This document shows, piece by piece, positions 35,575 to 44,466 of a stretch of DNA of 64,000 nt. Origin of the DNA: Bacteroidota bacterium (lineage in GTDB: Bacteria; Bacteroidota; JABWAT01); contig JAFLBE010000005.1 of assembly GCA_017303995.1 (NCBI GenBank), positions 60,031 through 124,030 on the forward strand, written 5' to 3'. The notes under the pieces are model-generated. The model ran no database searches. It saw only the letters and a list, made by a program, of their open reading frames with translations, and was not told the origin of the DNA. Position 1 is the first letter of the stretch; each line of letters begins with the position of its first letter. Made by a program: the position numbers and the translations under genes.

Positions 35575-38370
35575 TTAGTCCGCACCTATTAAAATAAATG
35601 AAGCCCAAAAAAGTGACCCATCTTTTTCATGTTTTTTTCTATATTCCATTTTTGTCTCCTGCAAGACCTTGCTTAATTTAATTCTTTTTGGGGGAAGACC
35701 AATAAGAGATTTCAAATATTTTAGAATCCAACCATCTTCAGCATTTTGAAGATTTGAATAAAAATTTGCCATAAAAATAGCAGTTTCTTTGTCTGGCACA
35801 TCCCAAAGTGAAACCAAAACATTTCTTGCACCTGCGTAAAGGAAAGGACGTTGCATTCCCACAATGCCCTCCCCTTTAATATTTTCTCCATAAACAGTTT
35901 TACATGCACTTAAAACGATAAGATCTGAATTTAACTTCAACTGATATATTTCAGGCAAACTAATAATACCATCGTAAGTTGATGTTGTATCGTTTTGAGA
36001 AAGAACCAACCCACTTTGTTCTGGAAACTCAGCGTCAAGAATACAATGAACCGCAAAGTGAATGTAACGGTAAGAGCTCAAATCTAATTGCCCAAACTGG
36101 CTTTCAGCAGCATTTTCACCGGTGAAAACATCCGAATTTGGAAATGTGCTAAGGATGCTTTTTGCCTCTGATTCAGATTCAGGTAAGGGAAGAAAGAAAA
36201 TTGTTCCTCCTTTTCCAAGGCTTGATTTGCCACGAAATTTAGTACCAAAAAAGGAACTATCTTCAGATTTTTCAAGATCGGGGCCAGATTGATAGACTTC
36301 ACGTTTAGTCGGAATATAATCAGGGTTTGCGAAAACGAGGGCATCTTTTTTGAAACCAACCTCTTTTTGGTTTTCAAGTTTTAAAAATGAAACTGAAGGT
36401 AAATAGGAAACGGCTAACTCTGATATTAGCTCATCGTTATTGATATATAACGCTTCAATTGGAATCAAAGCAAAAAAACCAGAAGCTGTAAAGTAAAGCT
36501 TATCAATTTTTTCAAGATAACCTATTATTGGTGCAAACAGAGTTTGCGAAATTTCTTTCAATTTCAACTTCAATGAATCATTGTTCATTTCAGAACCGGA
36601 AGAATTTTGAAATACTCCTAAAGTTTTAAAAATTTCCGATCTTTCAATTACACCTAAATCTCTAAGGGATATTTGCCAGGCCTTAGAAAATGATTTTGAA
36701 ATATAAAGGCAAATCAGGAATGAGTCTGATTGAGATAATGATAATATGCCTTCATTTTTTCCAATTAATGAACGAGATTCATCCAGACTGATGACGGGTT
36801 GATAGATAAAATTCTTAAAAACTGGGTCTGAGGACTTGATTTCTGCCTGCACTCCATTGTACAGGAATTTCAAACTGTCTACCAAATTTTTCAAGGGCGT
36901 TGTTTGATCAGTATTTGTACTGATGTCAATTTTATTTTGGTTTTGAATTATTTGTTTGTTTAACTCTTTTAAACTATTCAATTTTGCCGGGTTGATTCGT
37001 TTTTCAATGTTTAAACTATTTTCTTGCAAATCTTCATAAAAAACTCTAGCTTTTGATTGTTCAGTCAGATTCAATATCTCATTGGTCAGATCATAATTAT
37101 CGGTTCGTTTTTTTATATAATACGAGGCTATTTCATCATATACATGTAAATACTTTCCAAAATAACCAACACGAGTCTGACTTGTGGAATAATATTTTCC
37201 CCTGTTTACCAGTTCATCAAAAATTGGTTTGTATTTTTTTACTGAATCCTGATCATTAGTTTTAACAAATGATTTTAGCAGATATGTTAAGTTTTCTATT
37301 GTAAAATAAAGGTTATTATTTTTTTGAAAAAATGAATATGAATTTCTGAAATAGGGTATTGATTCATCAATTTTATTTATTGAAAATAGTAGTCGTCCAT
37401 GAGTAAAGTCATTTAATCCTAAAATCATTTCATCTGAGTATAATTCTTTGATTTGAGTCGCAACCTTTTTAAAATGAACAATTGCATCGTCTATTTCACC
37501 CAAATCAATTAGCATCAATGTAATTTTAATATTTGTTTCTACAATCTGTTTTTTATTTTTTGCTTCTTCATGAAGTAAAAGGGCTTTGTTAAAATAAACC
37601 AGAGCGGAATCTGCTTTATTAATTCTGTTATAAGAATCGCCCATTCCAAGATATGACATTGCAATAGGATGAAATGAGTTAATCGTATAAAAATTTGTTA
37701 CTGCCTTTTTAAAATGAAAAATTGATTGGTTAAACTCATTTCTTGAGTGATAAACCTTTGCTGCAACATAATGCGTATAAGCTTTTATAAAAACTGCACT
37801 TTTTAAATCTCGTTCATTTTCAAATAACAAATCGTTTTGAATCTGAAACGATTTGTTTAAATAGACCAATGATAAATCAAGATTTCCCAGAACAAGATTT
37901 GACATTGCAAGTTTTGATAAGGACATCGGCAATGCGCCTTCCGGGTCACCTTCCTTTAATAATAAATTCACAACTTCAGTATCATAAAAAAGTGAAGAAT
38001 CTGTTTGTCCGCTTTGGTGATATACCCAGGACAAATGGCCATAAACCCCAACAATTCCAACAAAATCATTTTGAGCCTTATATTTTTGAAGAAATCTCCT
38101 TGAAAGATTAAATGAGGAGTCTATTAACCCAACACTAAATAAGGCCTTGCAAAAAAAAACACCAGCAAGGCGATCCAAACCAGTATTGTTTGTTGATTGT
38201 GCTTTACGAAGTAGTGGTGCACCATATTCGATAACCGTCGAATAATTTGCATTTCTGTCAGCCTGAATCAACACATTTACACTGTCATTTTCATTAAATG
38301 GTTGTCCATACACGCCGGGAACAAATAGAAAGCAAAAAATAAGAAAGATTCCAACCAATTTGGTAATCAT
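35575..38370 (-). CDS. Exported TPR-CHAT protein 3 (caspase-like)
   Basis: 931 residues with a signal peptide (MITKLVGIFLIFCFLFVPGVYG). TPR repeats cover ~30-420 (SALVYFNKALLLHEEA, DDAIVHFKKVATQI, ESIPYFRNSYSFFQ). The CHAT domain (~540-931) carries HFAVHCILD with His775 and LSACKTVYG with Cys823, then GEGIVGMQRPFLYAGARNVLVSLWDVPDKE, close to CHAT 2. The residue after the catalytic His is Cys, where Gly is usual. The gene runs toward CHAT 2 with a single base between the two stops. Upstream are 250 bases of AT-rich sequence for its own promoter. Likely same compartment as CHAT 2; substrate unknown. Confidence 0.87.
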   Translation of the reverse strand: MITKLVGIFLIFCFLFVPGVYGQPFNENDSVNVLIQADRNANYSTVIEYGAPLLRKAQSTNNTGLDRLAGVFFCKALFSVGLIDSSFNLSRRFLQKYKAQNDFVGIVGVYGHLSWVYHQSGQTDSSLFYDTEVVNLLLKEGDPEGALPMSLSKLAMSNLVLGNLDLSLVYLNKSFQIQNDLLFENERDLKSAVFIKAYTHYVAAKVYHSRNEFNQSIFHFKKAVTNFYTINSFHPIAMSYLGMGDSYNRINKADSALVYFNKALLLHEEAKNKKQIVETNIKITLMLIDLGEIDDAIVHFKKVATQIKELYSDEMILGLNDFTHGRLLFSINKIDESIPYFRNSYSFFQKNNNLYFTIENLTYLLKSFVKTNDQDSVKKYKPIFDELVNRGKYYSTSQTRVGYFGKYLHVYDEIASYYIKKRTDNYDLTNEILNLTEQSKARVFYEDLQENSLNIEKRINPAKLNSLKELNKQIIQNQNKIDISTNTDQTTPLKNLVDSLKFLYNGVQAEIKSSDPVFKNFIYQPVISLDESRSLIGKNEGILSLSQSDSFLICLYISKSFSKAWQISLRDLGVIERSEIFKTLGVFQNSSGSEMNNDSLKLKLKEISQTLFAPIIGYLEKIDKLYFTASGFFALIPIEALYINNDELISELAVSYLPSVSFLKLENQKEVGFKKDALVFANPDYIPTKREVYQSGPDLEKSEDSSFFGTKFRGKSSLGKGGTIFFLPLPESESEAKSILSTFPNSDVFTGENAAESQFGQLDLSSYRYIHFAVHCILDAEFPEQSGLVLSQNDTTSTYDGIISLPEIYQLKLNSDLIVLSACKTVYGENIKGEGIVGMQRPFLYAGARNVLVSLWDVPDKETAIFMANFYSNLQNAEDGWILKYLKSLIGLPPKRIKLSKVLQETKMEYRKKHEKDGSLFWASFILIGAD

Positions 38371-38570
38371 TATTATAACCCCTTTTAATCAAATATTAAA
38401 AGTTTCATTTTAAACGAATTCATTTAACTTATTTAATATATAACAACATAATGGTGACATAAACAAATAATTTAATATCAGCACGGAAATAATTTATTTT
38501 TATATGCATTTAAAAATTGAATTGATATTCAAACAGGATCAAATCTACAAAAAAGGACAACCTAAATGTC

Positions 38571-38608
38571 GGCGTAAGGCTTATTCCGATTTCCTTAAAC
38601 CTTACGCC
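38571..38608. repeat. Inverted repeat GGCGTAAGG / CCTTACGCC
   Basis: Perfect 9-bp arms around a 20-base loop, just beyond the MFS stop on the minus strand. It could act as a weak terminator for the MFS gene, but no T-tract follows; the GTAAGG motif repeats several times, as in text-like intergenic repeats. Confidence 0.55.
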
Positions 38609-38633
38609 TTACACCTTCCCAATTAGTGTCCGC
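38607..38633. repeat. 27-bp repeat spanning the MFS stop codon
   Basis: Identical to 11398-11424. It includes the stop and the last three codons of the MFS gene and 16 bases beyond. Confidence 0.7.
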
Positions 38634-39891
38634 CACCAGCTCCAGGGGTTGCTTTTGAAATGAACCGGCTTTCTTTCACAAAGAGCCAGAGAAAAGCAGA
38701 AATGGCAAGAGAAGCTGCACAGAAGATGAAAATGAAATTTTTGTCTGCCGCATCCAGAATAAACTTCCCGACGAACAAACTAACCAAAAGCTGAGGAATG
38801 ACCACCGACAGGTTGAAAATTCCCATAAAAAAGCCCATCCGGTTTTTGTCAACTTTTTCTGACATGATGGCAAACGGAAGGCTCACAACTGCCGCCCAGC
38901 CAATTCCCACAACTGCCATTAAAATATAGAGTGAAAGTGGGGTGTGTCCCATAAAAACAATGAGGGCATAACCCAAAGCCATTACAGCAACGGCTGACAT
39001 GTGGGTTTTCACACGACCAATTTTTTGAGCAACAGGCTCAAGAACAAAAGCAGGCAGAATAAAACCAACCGTATTTAAAACTGCAAAAGATATGGAAATC
39101 ACTTGTCCCGTTTCATCATTAGTCAGTGATGGCATTTTTTGCTGAATGAAAGCAATAATATAAACGAACATAGTTTGTACGCCCAGCCAGGTAAACGCAT
39201 GGGCGCCATACAATTTAAACAATTCTCCCCATTCTGTAACATGAACAGCCACCTCAGATTCACCTTCAGCCGGAACACTCAATTCACGGGGTTCTTCAAC
39301 AAAAAAGGTTGGGATAACTGAAAAAAGAAGAACCAGAAAAACTGAAACATAAATAAGAGTAAAATTGCCCAGAATTGCACCGATCAGGTAAGCTGCAACA
39401 CCAAAGAATCCCGAAATGGTTTGCATCCAGGTGTACCCTTTGGTTCTTGGATTTCCTTCAGGCGTTACATCTGCAATGATAGAACGGGTTGGATTAAAAC
39501 TGATATTAATCGCAAGATCAAGCGTCAGTGCAACAGAAACCGCAACAAGTAAAATTGCAACGCCGGTTGCTTCATGAATCAGGTCAAGGTTTGGCAAAGC
39601 TAGCAACATCAAAGCTGCTAAAATTCCGCCAATAACAATAAATGGCCGGCGACGACCACCCCAAAACCAGACTTTATCGCTGATCAAGCCAATTATAACC
39701 TGACCAAAAATTCCAGCCAAAGGACCGGCAGCCCAAACCAAACCGACATCATGAATATCCAGATTGAACTGAGTCGTCAGAATCCAGCTTAGAGCAGAAA
39801 TCTGCACTGAAAGTGCAAATCCCATTGCCGTAGCAGGCAAACTGAGCATGGCATAAAATGAGTTGGTCAGACGTTGCTGAATGGTTAACAT
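38623..39891 (-). CDS. MFS transporter, SLC45/GPH sugar-transporter type
   Basis: 422 residues with about 12 membrane helices. The N-terminal motif GLISDKVWFWGGRRRPFIVIGG between helices 2 and 3 and the LVWAAGPLAGIFGQVIIG segment are typical of SLC45-like sugar/proton symporters and related bacterial carriers often linked to maltose or other alpha-glucosides. The second half has a matching MSEKVDKNRMGFFMGIFNLSVV loop. It ends in a flexible ATPGAGGGH tail. GGGGAG lies four bases before the ATG. It has its own 130-base leader after the glycosyltransferase gene. Substrate not deducible. Confidence 0.8.
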   Translation of the reverse strand: MLTIQQRLTNSFYAMLSLPATAMGFALSVQISALSWILTTQFNLDIHDVGLVWAAGPLAGIFGQVIIGLISDKVWFWGGRRRPFIVIGGILAALMLLALPNLDLIHEATGVAILLVAVSVALTLDLAINISFNPTRSIIADVTPEGNPRTKGYTWMQTISGFFGVAAYLIGAILGNFTLIYVSVFLVLLFSVIPTFFVEEPRELSVPAEGESEVAVHVTEWGELFKLYGAHAFTWLGVQTMFVYIIAFIQQKMPSLTNDETGQVISISFAVLNTVGFILPAFVLEPVAQKIGRVKTHMSAVAVMALGYALIVFMGHTPLSLYILMAVVGIGWAAVVSLPFAIMSEKVDKNRMGFFMGIFNLSVVIPQLLVSLFVGKFILDAADKNFIFIFCAASLAISAFLWLFVKESRFISKATPGAGGGH

Positions 39892-40023
39892 AACGCTCCC
39901 CGAAAAATCAAGGTTTGGGTTTTAAAAAAATGGCAGGGGGTTTCGGAAAATGGCCGGAATCCGTTGCCGTTAAAAAAGTATCAAAAATAGCCTATCGCCC
40001 AGACTAATGCACCATCATGACAA

Positions 40024-41283
40024 TTAAAATATGATTGTGAATTTTTGTGACCGATCCAATTCTCTGAATTGGGCGAGCAATTTTTCCGGTTTTTCTGAAT
40101 CCGGCTTTATGCCGGCCTTTTCAAGAATATGCATTGAAGCATCAATAACCGGAAGGGTTCCATAAACTTCATCCCGAAGTAAATGAACCCATTTCAGCAC
40201 TTCAAAGCCGTCGAACCACTTTAAAAATCGTTTTTTAAAAGCTTCAGCCGATGATGCATTTAACCGTATTTCAGTTAGCCGTTGATCAACGCCTCGTTGT
40301 TTTCTGCAAATTTGAAGTGACGGTGAGAGTGAATCCAGAAAATCAGAAATTGAATCCGCAGAGAAATGAGTCAGTTCTCTGATTTCGAGAAACTTTTTAA
40401 TCTCATCAAAAATATGCGGATGGTAGACAGGGTAATTCGAATCCCCCTTTTCAATATAGTCCATGACTGCCCGCCCGGTACCAAACGGAACACGATCAGA
40501 TTTTCTTGAGGAGGGGAAAACGGTTGTGGTCGTAAGATCAAAAAATCCACCATCCGGAATGAGTTTGTGAAGGAAGTAAAAATCTTCTCCTGCCTTCCGG
40601 CGGTTCATTCCACCCGAACGGGCATAAACATCCGCCCGAACTGCAAAAGAACTTCCGATCGTTTGAAAAGCAAATGGGTAACCGGCAAGTCGGAGCGCAT
40701 GAATATAATATCGGAGGTACAACTCATACCGGGTTATGGCTTCGTAAATGGCGGGTGAGTCAGAACCGGAAAGCGGATGTTCAAAATAAATTGAAACCGC
40801 CCGAACTGTTGCGTCAGAAAATGCGCTCTTTACCGATTTTAAATAAGAGTGAGCAACGGTCGAATCGGCATCCAATGAAAGGATGATTCCGTTTGAATTA
40901 TTCGTTTCAGAAAACCATCGGGTGGCTTCATCCATTCCAACTTTTCTTGCTAAACCGGGTCCTGCAAATTTGGATGGAAAAGGAGGTGGTTCAAGAATTG
41001 TAAGGGTGAGCCACGCTGGAAGATTTTGCTTCAGAGCGAGTAATGATTTCTTACAGTTTTCATTTTCCAGAATGGTTTTTTCGTCATCAGTTTCAGACCG
41101 GTTAATAACGGCCAGAACTGCGACCTGGCAATCGGGGTTTTCACAATTGGCAAGTGAAATAAGGGTTTGGTCTAATTCTGGTTCTTTGTAGGCAGGAATG
41201 ACAACAATGAGGTTGGGATTATTCTGAATTTCAGCCTGACAGGGCAGCCAGGCTGATTTTGTTAAATACTGAGAAAAATTCAT
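40024..41283 (-). CDS. Family 2-like glycosyltransferase
   Basis: 419 residues. The N-terminal GT-A domain begins NLIVVIPAYKEPELDQTLISL, has a DxD motif in LSLDADSTV (~150), and carries a later acceptor-site region (GEDFYFLHKLIPDGGF) matching the E/D-D of GT2 enzymes. No membrane helix is evident, so it is a soluble or peripheral inner-membrane enzyme. Donor and acceptor are unknown. It starts 11 bases after the gluzincin/barrel gene in a long operon that also contains heptose synthesis and tamB, consistent with envelope glycan work. Confidence 0.75.
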   Translation of the reverse strand: MNFSQYLTKSAWLPCQAEIQNNPNLIVVIPAYKEPELDQTLISLANCENPDCQVAVLAVINRSETDDEKTILENENCKKSLLALKQNLPAWLTLTILEPPPFPSKFAGPGLARKVGMDEATRWFSETNNSNGIILSLDADSTVAHSYLKSVKSAFSDATVRAVSIYFEHPLSGSDSPAIYEAITRYELYLRYYIHALRLAGYPFAFQTIGSSFAVRADVYARSGGMNRRKAGEDFYFLHKLIPDGGFFDLTTTTVFPSSRKSDRVPFGTGRAVMDYIEKGDSNYPVYHPHIFDEIKKFLEIRELTHFSADSISDFLDSLSPSLQICRKQRGVDQRLTEIRLNASSAEAFKKRFLKWFDGFEVLKWVHLLRDEVYGTLPVIDASMHILEKAGIKPDSEKPEKLLAQFRELDRSQKFTIIF

Positions 41284-41294
41284 GATCTGGCTGA

Positions 41295-44200
41295 TTAAAA
41301 ATCACCACCCAGACTGATATAATATTTTGGTTTCGAAGATTGTCTGAGGTCAAAACTCCACGCCATATCAACCCTGATAAGAAAATAGGCAAAATAGGTT
41401 CTTACGCCCCAACCCGTTCCGCCAAGAAGATCATTCATCCCCCATGAACCGTCTGCATTTTTTCCAAATGGCTTAAACGGCTTGTTTTCATCCCAGGCAG
41501 AACCCAAATCAAGGAATATATTTCCCATGAAGAAATTGCCGGCTCCAACTTCTGGCAGTAACCAGAACAGCATCGGGAATCGAAGTTCAGCATTGGTGAT
41601 AAAATAACGGGTTCCGTTCTGTGAGTTGATTTCATGTCCGCGAAGTGGAAGTCCAGCTTCGGCAAAAACATAATCAGTCAGTGTGTTAATCGGGAAATTA
41701 TCACGGTTTTTAAAGCTAACGTTTAACCAGTTTTCAACGCCACCAATGAAAAATTTCTGCGGTGTTGCTCCGTTTGAAAACGAACCGACCGCACGCAATG
41801 CAAATGAACTGTAATCTGTGATTCTGAAATAAGTCCGGTAATCACCGGCCAGCGACCAGAATGAAACCCGGTCACTCAATGCCTTTGGAACCAGATACAA
41901 AGAAGCGCCATACCGTGACCCATTACTTGGTGCAAGCGGACCCCACAAAACGGTGTCGTGAATAAACTGAAGTTTTGGATTTACAAACCAGGTTTTGTCA
42001 ATCGGCTCAGATGAATTATCGAGGTTTTCCCTGCTAAGTACCGAATATCCAAGATCAAGCGATACCCGGTTATATTTATCAAACGGATAGCTCACAGAAG
42101 ACCCTGCACCATAATTCCGGTACCGGTAAAAATCGTAACTTCCGGCATTGTCAGAAATTGCAAAATACCTGCTTGAGTGATACCCGAAAGTGCCCAAATC
42201 AACCCGGTTTGGAAGGTAATAATAGGCCAGATAAAAATCACTATTCTTCAGATCGAGAACCAGATTGGTTGCAAAGAAAATCTGATGATTCCCAAGCATG
42301 TCACTGAACATCATATTCGTCTGACCTGACACACCATAAAGTGACGATACGTTTGCATTTCCATAAACTAAATCAGGCGAAAAATTCAGTTTATAGTCAA
42401 ATATTCTGAATCCACCATCATCAGTCCGGTTAGAACCTGCATCAATTAGGGCGTCGGAAACGGTTTCGATTGTCTGATCGGTCTGTTCAGGATCAACAGA
42501 AAATTCATAGTTTTTAAAATTGATAGAATCACCAGGTGCCGAACTTTCCCTTTCTGGTTCAGCTGGAGTAAAAACATATGTTGAAAGCGAATCGGGTTGA
42601 AGCGGTAAGGTCATTTCAGACAAACTGATTGTACTACCCGGTTTCTTCACAGCGTCTCTGAAAGTTGCCCAAATGTTTCTGGAAAGCGTGTCTCCAGGGA
42701 TTTTAAGTTCAAGCGGAGTGTTTAATGTATAAATGTCATAACCGGCATAATTCAAAGCTGAAAAGGCAAGACGGTTACCATCATAGGTGACCGACATTTG
42801 CTGAATTCCTTGCAAAAGATCGGTCAATGGTCGGGTTTTGAGTGTTTCTGTTTGAAGATGCCACAGGTTATAAGTACCATTTTTGTCGGAAATATAAACG
42901 ATATTACTTCCGTCTTTCACATAAATGGGGTTACTTTTCTCAAGTTCGGGGGTTTGGGTTAACCTTGTAACCTTCAACGATTCTAAATTCAATTCGTAGA
43001 GATCTTTTTTTGTAAGATCAAATTCATTAAGTCTTTTCTTTCCGGTTGTTAAGGCAGTTGCATCATAATTCATCCGGTCAGAAACAAATACCAATTTTTT
43101 CGAATCTGGCGAAAAAGCTGGATCCAAATCACTGAAAACATCATTTGTCAAATTGGTCAGCTTTTTTTCGGTCAAATCGTACAGATAGAGATCTGAAACA
43201 CCATTGATGAGACCTTGAAAAGCGAGAAATTTGCCATCACGGCTCCAGTCAACACTAAAAATCCCGGTCAGGCCAGTTTCAATTTTTTCATCGTCGCCCG
43301 ATTCCACATCCACGAGCATAATGGCATCCTGGCCACCGGCTTTGGTTGCAACCGCAATCCGTTTTGAATCAGGAGACCACGAAATACCAGGAGTTAACAG
43401 ATGAAGCTCTTCATAATTCCGGTTTCTTTGTCCGTCAATTAATTTCTTTTTCGTTTTTCCATCAAGTGCGTTCATCACATAAAGGTCGATATACTGATTT
43501 TTATCTGTCATGTAGACAATTTTGTCACCTTTAGGGGAAATAGAAGGAGACGTATTGTAATTTGATCCGTCCTTCTGATGATCAATCAGGCGTTTTCCAA
43601 GAATGGAAATATCTTCGCGTGTTGCAATTTCAGGCCAGTATCTGATTTTAAGATCCCGGTGCCAACGCTCAGACAACTCCTCAAAATTGAGTCCGATCGC
43701 ACTTTGAAATGACCGTTCAACATCTCGAGTCGATTTCATTTTGTGAAGAATTTCAGCAATTTTTTCCCTGCCGTATTTCTGGGTAATATAATACCAGACA
43801 CTTTGCCCCCCACGATAGGCAAAATAACCGCTCAGTTGGGGAATGGGTGCCAGATAGTTGTTTATTACGGCATCACGCATAAACTGATCGGTGTTTGAGT
43901 CCCATTCAAGTGCACTGAATTCAGCAAGTCCTTCATTAAACCAAAGCGGAATATTAAACTGAATATTTGAAGAAATCACATTCTGTAAACTTCCACCATA
44001 GAACATATCATTGATTACGCCATGCACCAACTCGTGATGAATAACGTGGGCAAACATCTGGTAATCACCCTGAAACGGCAGAACAATCCGGTTTTTGAAC
44101 AGTTCGGTTACCCCACCGATACCTTCATCTAGAAAACCCTGAATCGCATTTGTCTGCTGAAATTCATTATGAGATCCGTAGATGATAAATGAAATCCGGG

Positions 44201-44456
44201 CATTGAGACTATACTTAAAATCACGCTGAATTTTTACATAGGCCGATTCTGCTTCATTGATTGCAAACTCAGCAAGCATATAATGTCCATCGGCAAAATA
44301 GAGATCAAAGTGATCTGACTGTATATAATTCCAGGTAAATTCATGATACTGAACTTTATTTTGACCGAATTGAAACTGCGCAAAACTTTCATTTATTGTC
44401 CAAATCTGGAGAAGAATAATCCAGAATAACCCATTTACAAGTTTCATCATCTTCAT
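41295..44456 (-). CDS. Outer-membrane protein with gluzincin-like domain, TolB-like propeller and barrel
   Basis: 1053 residues with a signal peptide (cleavage near NESFAQ). A peptidase MA-like domain has HHELVH (His141, His145) and LWFNEGLAEFS (Glu175) and so can bind zinc. TolB/WD40-like repeats follow (~290-590: SPSISPKGDKIVYMTDKN, ISWSPDSKRIAVATKAGG, VDWSRDGKFLAFQG, PAFSPDSKKLVFVSDR). The last ~370 residues resemble a BamA/Omp85-type 16-strand barrel (GTGWGVRTYFAYFLIRVDMAWSFDL, ending YYISLGGDF). It is probably an outer-membrane peptidase or assembly factor. It sits between rnr and a glycosyltransferase, 10 bases after rnr. The 1590-4382 protein has the same layout. Confidence 0.78.
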   Translation of the reverse strand: MKMMKLVNGLFWIILLQIWTINESFAQFQFGQNKVQYHEFTWNYIQSDHFDLYFADGHYMLAEFAINEAESAYVKIQRDFKYSLNARISFIIYGSHNEFQQTNAIQGFLDEGIGGVTELFKNRIVLPFQGDYQMFAHVIHHELVHGVINDMFYGGSLQNVISSNIQFNIPLWFNEGLAEFSALEWDSNTDQFMRDAVINNYLAPIPQLSGYFAYRGGQSVWYYITQKYGREKIAEILHKMKSTRDVERSFQSAIGLNFEELSERWHRDLKIRYWPEIATREDISILGKRLIDHQKDGSNYNTSPSISPKGDKIVYMTDKNQYIDLYVMNALDGKTKKKLIDGQRNRNYEELHLLTPGISWSPDSKRIAVATKAGGQDAIMLVDVESGDDEKIETGLTGIFSVDWSRDGKFLAFQGLINGVSDLYLYDLTEKKLTNLTNDVFSDLDPAFSPDSKKLVFVSDRMNYDATALTTGKKRLNEFDLTKKDLYELNLESLKVTRLTQTPELEKSNPIYVKDGSNIVYISDKNGTYNLWHLQTETLKTRPLTDLLQGIQQMSVTYDGNRLAFSALNYAGYDIYTLNTPLELKIPGDTLSRNIWATFRDAVKKPGSTISLSEMTLPLQPDSLSTYVFTPAEPERESSAPGDSINFKNYEFSVDPEQTDQTIETVSDALIDAGSNRTDDGGFRIFDYKLNFSPDLVYGNANVSSLYGVSGQTNMMFSDMLGNHQIFFATNLVLDLKNSDFYLAYYYLPNRVDLGTFGYHSSRYFAISDNAGSYDFYRYRNYGAGSSVSYPFDKYNRVSLDLGYSVLSRENLDNSSEPIDKTWFVNPKLQFIHDTVLWGPLAPSNGSRYGASLYLVPKALSDRVSFWSLAGDYRTYFRITDYSSFALRAVGSFSNGATPQKFFIGGVENWLNVSFKNRDNFPINTLTDYVFAEAGLPLRGHEINSQNGTRYFITNAELRFPMLFWLLPEVGAGNFFMGNIFLDLGSAWDENKPFKPFGKNADGSWGMNDLLGGTGWGVRTYFAYFLIRVDMAWSFDLRQSSKPKYYISLGGDF

Positions 44457-44466
44457 CAGTTACCTT

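Noticed and set aside
38571..38608. Inverted repeat as a firm terminator of the MFS gene
   Set aside because: There is a long 20-base loop and no T-tract, so it is listed as a repeat only.
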